NCBI GenBank assembly: GCA_019925095.2
Contig: CM034394.1
Location: 27,144,272-27,208,271 of the forward strand
DNA length: 64,000 nt
Direction: 5' to 3'
DNA from: Dendrolimus kikuchii
Lineage: Eukaryota > Arthropoda > Insecta > Lepidoptera > Lasiocampidae
In this document: positions 34,184-47,453 of the stretch, piece after piece
How positions within the stretch are numbered: position 1 is the first letter of the stretch
How the letters are laid out: every line of letters starts with the position of its first letter
Notes under the pieces: generated by a model
The model's database searches: none
What the model was told of the DNA's origin: nothing
Seen by the model: only the letters and a program-made list of their open reading frames with translations
Translations under genes and position numbers: made by a program

Positions 34184-37100
34184 GTATTAAATCTATCTTT
34201 ACATGATTAGTAAAGCAAAGTGGTCATACTAAATTGTGTCATTACTTTTTCACATAAGTTCTAAGGAACATTCTGGATACCAAGGTGTGCAAAATATTGT
34301 ATGTTGATCCACACTATCAAATAGAAACACCAACTGAATAAACACCACTGTTATTTATTAAGGTACTAACTCACATGCTCATAATAAAGCATGCTTAAAA
34401 CTACCATGTTCTGCAGCAGCAAATCTTTCCTAGCGATAAGCATGCTCAAAGCAAACAATTGGGCGCATGTGCTGTTTAATTAAAGGCAAGGCTTATAAAG
34501 CTCCATAAGCATTATTATTGTGCTGTTATTTTTTTTTTTAGAGGTGACTGTTCCACAGACATTTGTAACTCTGATAATCGGTTGTGACCGTTTATCAGTG
34601 TTACAAATGTCTGTGCACAAAAAGCAATGTGTTGGTTTTAGACGCGCCTGTTGCACATTGAGATCTCAAATTGATTAACAATCTCATAAGTAAACCTGTT
34701 AGATGCTTTCAAAACATGCCGCTACCCCCACTGACTCAGGTATCATGCTTGAAAATCAATGACTGGATTTTTCTGTAGGCTCAAAATAAGCAATGCAATC
34801 TTCATGCCATGCTTTTAGAAATAACTATAAGTATCCGTTGAAATATGAATTTCAGTCCGGACCACAACACCAGTCCACATTTGACTATCGATGTACAGCA
34901 TGTGGTGAAACTGTCATCGCATCAGCACATTCCAAGAAAGAGGCAAAACAGGAAGCAGCAAAACTCATGCTGTGGACACTAGCCAAGAAGGGGTACTCTG
35001 TGCCTCCACCCTACGGCAGTGGCGCAGCACCCAGCACATCTACAGCAAAGGTACACCTATATGATGAGCTTCATTTCAAAATAAAATGGAAGCAGTCTGT
35101 GATAACTGAATTGGCTAACTACACTTGCGAGTCTCATTTTAATTGCACATTTTGCATCCTGACTCTAATAAAAGTAGTAATGTAATCACAGTAGTTATAT
35201 TTTGTTCCTTTGCAATGTGCAAATTATATATTACTTGCGTTTTAGAAATAAACATTCTCTCGACTTTTGTCGGTTTTTATAAATATCCCGTCCCATTGCC
35301 CACGGGAAAAAATATATTTCTGTCCCCACTATTGATTTTGGATGGTGTCCGTGTGTGTATCTCTTCTTCGTCTTCCTCTTGTTCTTCCTCTGTCAGTGTT
35401 TGCGTTGCTAATGTGTGTATGTCACTTCGGTCTAATGTGTGTGGTGATTGTGATGTGTGTTCTGGTTGTTGAGTTGTGTTCTGTGTGGTTGAATTTAGGG
35501 TGTCCTTAGAATTATTCACATAAAATACTATAGCTATATTATAATAATAATAATAATAATAATTATTATATTTACCGTCATCTTAGTGTATCTAACTATA
35601 TAATGATTTGTCCAAACCTCATTGGACATATTCCTTTAAAATTATTTTATTCTTTAAGTTCTTTTTGTTTGATTTTCTTTTATACATACATACATACATA
35701 ACTTCACGCCAGTTCCCTTGCGGGGTAGGCACGAACAACAGAGTGCCATTTAGGCTTATTCTTACACACCTCACTTGACTCTGACATTCATAACTCTTGT
35801 CATGCATGCTCGTCTGTTCTTAAGGCTCCTGACATTTTCTTTTATGTTGTGTCAAAAATTTTGTAAGAAAATATAGCACACATTAATATCATATTTTCTT
35901 TTAATCTGTTATATCTTAAAATACAGTCCACTAACTACAGTTTATACAGATGGATTAGTGTCTGCTTTTAAGCCAAGGGTCCGCTTTCCTAATTATGTTT
36001 CTACACTTCACACCAGTAGAAATAAACATTTGTTCTCTATAAAACTAACCATGAAAAGTGGCCAAATCAGCATGTGCAAAATTTTAATACATTATCTAAA
36101 CTTTTGATTGATTGAGAATGTCACACAATTCAATTTAAAAAACCTAATTTACCAAGTTGCTACTAAAAAAAATTTTCTGCTTAAACAGCAATAAGACATT
36201 GCAAAGTGGTGTACATACAATGGGAAGTAAATCTAAGGTTTAACTTATATGTATAATATTTTAAAACGTTCTGTAGTAGAAGTTAATTTAAATAAAATCT
36301 AGATTTTTTAATCATTTATTATATTGTAACATTAACAGCCTTACTTATAATAATCTTGTTAAGAAATGATTAAGCATCTCTTAAGTAAGAGAATCAGAAT
36401 CAGACCCTAATCAATGAATATCATGTATGTATTACATGTATTACCTGTTGCTTACCTAAGAGGAGCACAGATAAACACACTTTAAATGATTAACGTAGGT
36501 TGTACCCAAAATATTCGACCAAAGAGGAATTTATGGGTAAGATTTTCATTAATCAGTTGCTGAGCTGTTTCTTTAAATTTAAGTGATTATAAGTAAGGCC
36601 CTAATTGATTAAGCATTTTAAATTTATTGGTAACTTTTTAATGCTCTCTTAAAGTTTATTAAAATGTGCAAGAAGCCTTTAAGTAGAGTGGATAATTCCA
36701 CAAGTTACCGTAGACTAGCCTGTGTAATTTCCTTCAAAACAAAGTTTAGCTGCTGGAGGGTGATTATGTTATGTTTAGTGTTCAGTGCCTTGTTCCAGAG
36801 CATAGTAAGTGGACCCGAGGCTGGGGTGCCAAAGCTGGACATACGGAGCTATGTGGCTCTGCTCAAAGAGTTCTGTGAGGAGTACAAGCTGCCTGCTTCT
36901 GATTATGATGTTGTGAGTAAAATCTATACTTAAAATAAATAAAGTAAAAATAAAAATAGCCTTCTCAGCTTGTCCTTCGACAAAGGCTTCCCTCAAGCTG
37001 TTTGCTGCCCATTTTACCTTGTCTTTGCAGGTTCTGGACCACAGTGTTCCTGCTGTTTGTTTAAAATCATGCTCCCACCTCTTGTATTGTCTTCCTCTTC

Positions 37101-40100
37101 TCCTTTTACCGTCTCTGGGGTACCACTCAGTTATTTTTCGTGTCCATTTATTTTTATTGTCTCTCATTATGTGTCCGGCCCAGTCCCATTTCAATTGTTT
37201 TATTATTCTTGGTGCGTTCTTGAACTTAGTAAATTGATTGATTGTCGATAAGTTAATTTTGTCTTTCAACGTGACTCCTATTGTACTTCTTTCGATGCTG
37301 TTTTGACAAACTTTAACTTTACTAAGTTCTTTTTCTGTGAGTGACCAAGTCTGACATCCATATGTTAAAATTTTCCAATAAATACATACATACATAACTT
37401 CACGCCAGTTCCCTTGGGGGGTAGGCACGAACAACAGAGCGCCATTTAGGCCCATTCTTACACACCTCACTTGCTTCTTTAACATTCATAACTCTTGTCA
37501 TGCACACTCGTCTGTTCTTAAGGCTCCTGACATCACCCTCCGCTAGTACACGATCAATTTGATCATGGAAGGTGTGTCATGGCTTTCCACAACTTCTGCA
37601 TTCATCCACTTTTGCATTGTATATCTGTTTAGTCATTCTTTCATCATGCATTCTTTCCACATGCCCAAACCACCGGAGCATTTCTTTCCTTACTTTGGAA
37701 GTAGACAGAGATTAAAAACTTTTCTTTTATGTGTTATATTTAGGTCTGTATTTTTCATAATTTCCAAGTATGTCCAAGTATTAGCTACCCTTCATTCTAT
37801 CTCTTTAGTCATGCAGTCTTTAAATGACAACAACTGTCCCAAATACACATATTCCTTGACATATTCTATTTCTTCTCCATCTACTTTAATATGGTGATGT
37901 TCAGAATTGGTCATTATCTTTGTCTTTTTCGTGTTCATAGTAAGGCCTGCTTTTGCACTTTCTTTTGATAGTTCGTGGATCATTTTTCTTAATGATTTGG
38001 GGCATTCTGAAAATATCACTATATCATCTGCAAATCTCAGATGATTTAACCTTTCCCCATTTATGTTTATTCCCATTTCGTTCCATTCTAGATTTCTAAA
38101 AATCTATTCTAAAACCGCTGAAAATAATTTTGGTGAGATGGGATCGCCCTGTCTAACTCCCCTTTCTACTGGGAATTCCGGACCGCTTTTCTCCAATCTA
38201 ATTTCGCCTGTGCTATTTGCATATATTTTCCTCAGTATATTTATGTATTTACTGTGAATGCCTTGATCTTTTAATGCTTCCCAGATAGTATCGTGTTCCA
38301 AAGAGTCGAAGGCAATAGTCAATGAATGATATATATATTTGTTTATTATATTCTCTGTATTTTTCTAGTATCTATACTTATGTTATTAATGCAAATGTTT
38401 GGATGGATGTTTATTGCTCACCAGAATGATATAATCTGGAATAGCACATAAACCACTTTTTATCCCAGAAAAATGTATGGTTCCCATGGGGTAACTGTGT
38501 CTATAACATTTACACTAATGGGAGCAATAGCTAGTCAACTACAAACAATTTTTTTCTTGCACTTTTAAATTGAAAAGTGAGCTTTGTGTATATATTTTTA
38601 TGATTAATTTTGTGACATTAATGGTTTGTTATGTGTATGAGCTGATAAGATAGCTGAAAGGAAGGCCTGAAACAGTAATCATAAATAGAAATTTCTTCAC
38701 CAGTCTTCTGCATATTCTTTTCTTAATTGAGTTTCAACACAAATTATGTTACACAGTCATTATAATGCAAGTTCAACTGATGCACTCAAATTCTACATAA
38801 TTATGGAATTTTGTTGACACGAAGAGTGAATTTGTAAAGGTTTCTTTAGTGCAATAAATTTTTCTATTTATTTTATATTTGACTAGCTGTGCTCGCGACG
38901 TCGTCCGCGTGTAATTTGCTTTCAAAACCCTCCGATTTTGAAACATTCGTTATTGATGCTCCGCTCCTATTGGTGCTCCTATTAGCGTGATGATATATAG
39001 TCTATAGCCTTCCTCGATAAATGGGCTATCCAACACTGAAAGAATTTTTCAATCAAATAATATTAGTATATTTGGCTACAACACTAATACTTACATTTTA
39101 AATATCGCGATATCTTTTGAATGAAACGTCCGAATTGAATAATTCAAAAAGTTCTAGAAAGGTATTGAATTCGTCTTGAATATGGAGTAATTTATTTTGA
39201 TAAGGATTAATACCAAGGTACAAAATAAAAGAGTTTTTGAAGCGACGGCATTTTAATTATTTAAAAAAATAAAAAGATAACACTTATTGTGAGATAACTA
39301 CAATAGTTAGACATATGGTTATGCGATATTTTTTGTAGACAATTATATGTTCTGCAAAGTGGTAGTACATTGTTTTGTTCTATAATCAATAGTTTTCGCA
39401 GCGCACGCCGTGTAAGGATTTTTTCGGGTCATTTTTTACACCTTGGGTTACATTATTGGACTTTTAGTAAGGATCCCTAATTTTTTTTGAAAATATAATT
39501 GAGCTTATAATCTTCCTCGATAAATGTACTATTCAACACTGAAAGAATTTTTCAAATCGGACCAGCAGTTCCTGATATTAGCGCGTTTAAACAAACAAAC
39601 AAACAAACTCTTCAGCTTTATAATATTAGTATAGATAACATGTTGGATCCATTGTCATATTGTGGAAACATTTAGTTTCTTTTATAGCTGGAACAGAGCG
39701 AACAGGTTAATGGCCTATTTGATGAAAAGTGGTTTTTGTTATATATGGACATGTTCCGCAACAGGTGTTATAGAAGTGCTTCTGGCCTCAGAGAAGTTTT
39801 ATAACACTGGTTATAAAACTTCCCGTTTTGTATTGTAGTGCTCTGAGCAAACCTGAGATGTTTGTTCATTCTATACTTGTAAGATGTGCAAAAGCATGTC
39901 TTTGAGGAGTGTTGTGTACATGAGGCTTGCGTGTGGGGTGCGTGCAGGTGAGCACGACGGGCCCCCCGCACTTGCGGCAGTTCACGGTGGAGGCGCGCGT
40001 GGGGCGCCACGCGCGCCGCGCCGTGGCCGCCACCAAGAAGGCCGCGCGGCAGGTGGCGGCCGAGCAGCTCTACTCCTACCTCAAGGAGAACCTCGCCAAG

Positions 40101-43100
40101 CACACCAAGGACTTCCAAGAGGTACTACCGCTCTTATCAATAATGGCAGCGCATCATAATGACTTCTTTGGAATTTCAAAATGCTTCAACAATCTTTTTT
40201 TTATAAAAAATTACATGTTAAGTTAGTAATAGTCATGGTAGCGTAAAGGCTAGCGCACGCATCTCAAGCTCAAAGGACGCGGGTTCGATCCTGGCCGGAA
40301 CGCATGCATATTGTTACAATTACCATGTGCTAACAACGGTGAAGGAAAACATCGTGATGCAACCAGCACATCGAGATAACTGATGTATCACACCTGCCAA
40401 GTCCATTCCTTTATAGTGGGAGGCCCAAGCCCAGCAGTGGGACATTTATGGGCTGTTATTACTATATTAAGTTTTAATGTTTGTACGCAGTATGTGCATA
40501 TTACATATGATAAAAGTAATTTTGTACAAGTTGTCATACTATCTCATGCATCAACTTTAAAGTGTCTAGCAGCTATTAAGAAAGCTCAAGATGGTCTCCA
40601 AAGACCTCCAATTTTAGTAGATGTGATGTGAGTAGAAGTATTTCTTAAAACAATATTGGTAAATATCCACAATTTATAAATGGGAGAAGGATTACTTCTG
40701 ATTTGAATGAATGAAGTTGTTTCGAGAGCGGTAGTAAAGCGGTGTCGTTGTGCGGCAGGACGAGGCGCTGCTGCGCGCGCACGAGAAGGCCATGGAGCGC
40801 TACTCGGCGCCGCAGGAGGCGCCGCAGCGCGAGGACCTCGGCCAGAAGATATCCGAGTACCACTTAGGTTTGTGCAGAACCATAGGTTAGTACCGTCAGG
40901 TTACCGGTGGTGTTGTCTGGCTTCTTGTTTGCGATCAATAACATCTATCTATCAAATGTCTGCATACATTGCTCTGACCACTCTAAGTCTTGAGCTTTGA
41001 ACCATGTTTAATTAATTAATTGACGCTCTCATATTGAATATTCATAAATCCAAATACAGCTAATTAGACTAATTGCTAATACATACAAAAAACGCATTGG
41101 CAATTTTTTTTTTTTAATTGCAGGAGTTCAGCAGACAGGCAGACGGCCTACTTGATTGAAAGCGGTTCCCGTCGCCTATAGACATTTGCAATACCAAAGT
41201 TGCTACAAATACGCTGCTGCTCTCTTAAAAACCCAAGGTTGTTATGGCGACATACTCTAGACCAGGGGTGGTAGTCATCCAGTCGGGCAAATGCCCTACC
41301 ACCTGGCTGTGTTTGTCGCCTCTTACGAGAGGCCGCCCCAACGCAGGAAATTGTATTCTTTCTCCGTTCCTGCACGGATAAAATTATTTCAGAATGTTGT
41401 AAATATCAAAGGCATTTATTTGGATCCAGGCAGCCACCAATGTTCATGGAACCAAGTGACAACATGGAACTTGTTTAACAAGACATCTATGCCATAGACT
41501 TTGTGAATGTCTCACCATATGTGTCAACACATTGACATTTGCTATCGCACAATGAGTATATTAATAAATAAAGGAAATGGGGACTTTTGGGCCAAAGACA
41601 TCAGTTGAAATATTATTATCCGTGCAGGAACGGAGAAAGAATACAATTTCCTGCGTTGGGGCGGCCTGTCGTAAGAGGTGACAGAACAACCCACAGCCAG
41701 GTGGTAGGGCACTTGCCCGGCTGGATGGCTACCCCTGGTCTAGAGTATACCGCCATAACAACCTTGAGTTGTGTTCCGACATTAGTGACCAGGTTCCAGT
41801 CTGCCTTAAGAGAGCAGCGCCTTTGTAGCACCTTTGGTGTTGCAAATGTCTATAGGCGATGGCAACCGCTTTCCATCAAGTGGGCCGTCTGCCTGTCTGC
41901 TGATCTGCAATAAAAAAAATTATAAAATGGAAAACATCATCTCTAAATTCACAAATAAAATAAGTAATTGATTGACATAATTAAATTTGTGAACGAATTT
42001 CAATATGTTCTACAATAATCAAGTTTTTATGATGCATTTAGAAATGTGAAAAAAATCAGGTAGGCTAATTCAGACCAGGAAATTCCGAAAATACAATTTA
42101 TAGAAATTTTGTCCGTCTGTCTGTTAGACCATCACACAAAAACGCTTGTATTTAAATTCCCGCGATTCGAAAGTGCTCGTCTAAAAACGTCACTGTAAAT
42201 TCGTGAGTGTCAATCGATTCGACATTTCAACACGTCTACGAGTGGCGCCACCGTCCATAAGATACTGCATTTCACTCTCTTCAAATTAAAATCTACAACG
42301 AGCTATCAGTGAGTCGAATCTAACTATTTACAAGCGCATTTTTCAAAATATCAAACTTTCAATCGAACACTGTTTGTCTCGATAAAATGGGATAGCTGAA
42401 AATATCGAAAATACATTAATGAAACTCGACACAGTGCTTATATCCCGAATCAATACTTAGGATACTTTTTATCCCGATAAATGATGTCATTTCCGTAGAA
42501 TAGGATTAGCTAAACAGAAATACCTGTGTTGTCATAAGGAATGTGTCATTCATTGTGTCGCAAATGGCACTAGTTAATACATGTACAACTAGATGGCGCT
42601 GACTAATAATTATACATGATATTGTTTGGCACATATTTCATAGTAACCTTTTTGTACTTTAATCTTAGTTCAGTTCAATAAACCAGTACAACAGTCGATA
42701 AGTGAGTGTTTTTTTATTTAGTGCACTTGCACTAAATAAAAAACTAACCTTTTTTTTTTGATAATGCAGGGGGAATGTCTTTTCTTGCGACACTGCCTCG
42801 AGCCCGGGGGGGGGGGGGGTTGACCGAGGGGTGTGTGAGACTCCCAGCGGCCGGAATCCCCACGCATGACTACGATGTGCGTAGTAGTCGCGAGATTCCG
42901 TCCGCCAGACTACCCACTAAACCTAACCTAACCTACGCCCCTATCCCTCGCGCTTTTACGGGACGTCACAGGATATAGACCATAGCTACTCCACTGTGAC
43001 GCCCCAACGCCTGGCTAAGACCCCAGGATGGCCCTCGGGGAAGGCCACCCTCTTCACCAGTAGGGGGGGAAGTCCCGTGGGTGCCCCCGGAAAATAAAAA

Positions 43101-46100
43101 AACAAACCTAACCTAACCTAACTTTAGGTCACCTTGGACACATTGTATTACTTCAATACAGGTTGGCTTAGACTCATCTCTATATTTTGCCTATATAGAC
43201 TTAGTTTTGTTGTTGTTTTTATATGTGAAAAACTGAATTAAATTTTTCTATAAGTACAAAAAAGCTACTGCCTAGGGTTTGATACGCAGGACCAACTAGT
43301 TATTAGTATGAAAACATTTACACCACACGATTAATTCATTCTAAATAACTAAATCTACTGTATTATAAAAAATATCAACATAATAAAAAAATCTTAAAAT
43401 CAAGAAAGAGAATATATGAAAGCCTGCCCCCGTCTCCTTTGCAACTGGTCAATTATTATCAATAAAATCCCTAAACACTAAGAAACATGAGTTTTGCAAA
43501 GTAATGTATGCGGACGACTTATTATAAGAGTGCCAGGCTATGCCAGTGTGTAGTTCTGACGCCATCTCGTGGCCACCACGTTTCTGTTTCTTACGTTTTA
43601 TTATTATTGGTAGTAAATTGACTTGTATGCAGTTTATTACCTTTTTTTTTTATAACGCAGGGGGAATGTCTTTGGACACCATCCTCGGGTCCTTCGGGGG
43701 AAGGGCCAAAATGCAGGCATAAGGCCTGCATCGAGGGTGTGTGGGACTCTCAGCGACCGGTCCTCCACGCTGGCTTCTAAAACGAAGTTGTCGCGAGAAA
43801 CGGCCGCCAAACTACCCACTAAACCTAAACCTGCGCCCCATTTATAGCGCTTTTACGGGGCGTCATGGGATCTTGTACAGAGTAACTGCACCATGACGCC
43901 CCTACACCCTGTAACTGGGTCACCCCGGGGAGCAGAGTGACCCACTTCGTACAGCGGGGGGGGGGAGTGCAGTTTATTACCTTACCTTTAGTAAGGCAAT
44001 GTATGGTCAGTAAGATACAGAAACGGGCCATAAACCATGCTCGGACCGTGCCGTGGTCGGACAAGAACATGCCTCCAAGTTAAACCAATTCATACCACAA
44101 CCAGAAATAAATCTTTATTTTTTTGTCATAAAGGAATAGACTATTACTTAGTTTTTTTTTATTGTAGGGGATCAACAGACAGGCAGACGGCCCACTCGAT
44201 GGAAAGAGGTTACCATCGCCTATGGACATTTGCAACACCAAAGTTGCTACAAATGCGCTGCTGCTCTCTTAAGGGAGACTGGAACCTGGTCACTAATGCC
44301 GGAACACAACTCAAGGTTGTTATGGCGACATGCTCTAGACCAGGGGTGGTAGCCATCCAGTCGGGCAAGTGCCCTACCACCTGGCTGTGGGTTGTTAAGT
44401 CGCCTGTTACGACAGGCCGCCCCAACTCAGGAAATTGTATTCTTTCTCCGTTCCTGCACGGATAAAATATATAGAAACTAGAGTTTACCCCGCAGCTGCG
44501 CCGCGGGTCAACCTCTAGTCGGTATCTCTTTTTTAAAAAGCAAGTGGTACAGGTTACATTGTATTAAATTTATATGTATTTGCCCCCGAAACATTCACTT
44601 CATTTTATATCGCAAACTATACCACCCCCGTCTATATGTAAACTACATAAATGACAAAACTTGACAAAAATGACAAAATAGATAACATGGACCCAGTGGA
44701 CCCAGTGGACCCAGTGGACCCAGTGGACCCAGTGGACCCAGTGGACCCAGTGGACGAAATGGACAAAATCACAAAACCTGTCCTAGTTTCCGGGATAAAC
44801 TTTACATAAATCTATCCCAAAATGTATCCTTTTATCCAGGATAAAAAGTATCCCTTGGGCACTCTCGGTATTCAAATTATATATGTACCGAGTTTCAGCC
44901 AAATCGGTCCAATAGTCTTTCCATAAAAGGATAACAAACAAAAAGACAAATATACTTTTATCCCGGAAACTATCCCATTTTCCGGGATAAAAAGTATCCT
45001 ATGTTCATTCTCGGCATCGAAAATATATATATACTGAGTTTCAGCCAAATCGGTCCAGTAGTTTTTACGTGAAAACGGAACAGACAGACAGACAGACAGA
45101 CAGACAGAGTTACTTTCGCATTTATAATATTAATAGGGATAGTACAGCAAATTAATGGTACGACATGGTGTAATTCTCTTATCATCTTTTATCCGTGCAG
45201 GAACGGAGAAAGAATACAATTTCCTGCATTGGGGCGGTCTGTCGTAAGAGGTGACAAAACAACCCACAGCCAGGTGGTAGGGCATTTGCCCGACTGGATG
45301 GCTACCACCCCTGGTCTAGAGTATGCCGCCATAACAACCTTGAGTTGTATTCTGGCATTAGTGACCAGGTTTCAGTCTCCCTTAAGAGAGCAGCAGCGCA
45401 TTTGTAGCACCTTTGATGTTTTTTTGATTTTTTATTATTATTATTATATATATCTCTACGGACTCGAGTTCTGTACCCTTTTTTAATACTTAATTTCTAT
45501 GAAAAATTTGAGACTCCGTACACGCTTATTGTTTATTTTTGTTAGTGTATGTGACATTATATGTAGTAATTTTTCTGTTTTGGTGTACCTTAAGAATAAC
45601 TTATGATATTAATTTATTCTAATTTTAATACTAAACTTATACTAATGTAGAGTGTATCTGTTACATGCTGGTGTTGTGAGGAAGCGCATGTGCAGTGTTG
45701 GCCTTATATCTATACTTATATATAGTCCTATCTAGTGCCATGTGTGTTGTTTTTTTCTTTTCTGTGCCTGAGTTATTAATTTTTAGGCTCTTTGATGCAC
45801 CTTTGGTGTTGCAAATGTCCATAGGCGATGGTAACCGTTTTCCATCAAGTGGGCCGTCTGCCAGTCTGCTGAACTCCTGCAATAAAAAAAATCATTAACT
45901 ACTCTAGTTTAGTGATGTCATGTGGTGTGAGGCAAATGGTTTTAGAATCGAGTTTAATGTAGTGTTTGTTAATTGTTTTAAATTTTTGGTTAAATGGTTT
46001 TGTATTCACTGTCTCTTAACTTTTTTGTAATTTAAATGGAAAATTTTGTGTTAGTATATTTTATATATACTAGCAGAAAATTCCAGATTATATGAAAATC

Positions 46101-47402
46101 AGTTTTCCTATAACAATTCTAATGAGACTACGTTTATCTGATTCCGGATAAAGCACCCATAAAGTATCGGAATTTGATTATGAAATTTATTGTGCTGTCG
46201 TATGGCAAATCATACCTATTTAAGCCATCACAATAAATGCATTAATTATAGTAATAACTTGGTGAACTTTCATATCCATTGGGGATAGGCTTAGGGCTGA
46301 TTCACAATGATGCATCGTTATTATTTCGTAATCGCGAAAATCACATATGTATATTTAAATGACATATATCATCTCAATTCATTCCCGGGGTTGTCTGGAA
46401 GATATCGCTTGTTAGCGATAAGACCACCCTTTGTACATAACTAGATATAATTTTAGTCTTTAAGTTCATGTTTGTATTGGTGTACAATAAAGAGTTATCT
46501 ATCTATGACTTCCAATTCACATGTTCATGAATTGTGGAAAATTAAGAATACATAAAAAAAAAACTATGAATCGTTATGAATAATTATCTTTTGTTTGAAT
46601 TTTTCATACTACTACAACTCCATTAATTCTTTAAAAAGTGATTTTGTAACATACTTCTGTACAAAACTTATTAAAAAAAGAAATTTGAGATATAAATAGA
46701 ATATGATATATAAAGAGGCACAATATTTATCTAGATGTGTTGCTGGAGAGTTGCTTGCCGCTTCTTCTCCTTTACAGCATCGACACGTTGCGAAGCGATG
46801 TACATAAAATAGGAAGTAAAAAAAATTAAATTTTAACTTACATGTATGACCTTCAAAGTGTTCTCCAGTGGAACTTATTTTGAATAAAAACTTGAATTTG
46901 AATATATCACAAATCAGTGCATAGATGTTTTGATTAAATCACGATTTGATTTCTAAATGTGAATGGCTTCATTTTTAACGAATCGTCAATGATGGATGGA
47001 TGCGTGTGAATGCGCCCTAACGAGTCATGTATATATAACAATGTATACTCACAAACATTTACAATATATATGTGGGAGTTTTTGGCGGGAACTGAAAGGA
47101 GATGTTGTGCTGTGCAGTTTTATTTTCTAAAAATGTGTAAAATTACTCTAAAATGAACAATAGTTGTAGGATATTCATAGTTTTTGAGTAGTAATTATGT
47201 GTTTTGTGAAAAATGTGACCTTTTGAGTTGTCACAAGAACTCCGTTGAATGGCACTAGCTGATAACCTACAGTTCAGCTGTGCTACACATAGGCTTAAGA
47301 AAATAAAGTAACTACATTGAATCTAAGATCTGGCTTAAAGGCCTAGCTGCCAAGCCACAAAATCAAAAAAAAAAAACAATATATATGTGCACTCACACCA
47401 CT

Positions 47403-47453
<51 letters not shown>

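Noticed and set aside
34793..34855. Upstream extension of r2d2 exon 2 from the ATG at 34793
   Set aside because: A stop precedes the ATG in this frame, and the acceptor at 34855 joins exon 1 in phase and makes a continuous dsRBD, so the stretch is intronic.
35277..35519. Acidic minus-strand ORF (EEEQEEDEEE) as a gene
   Set aside because: Low-complexity frame in an r2d2 intron with no recognisable domain; possibly LINE ORF1 debris.
42806..42817. G-run as quadruplex signal
   Set aside because: A single homopolymer in a decayed LINE tail; four separated G tracts are not present.
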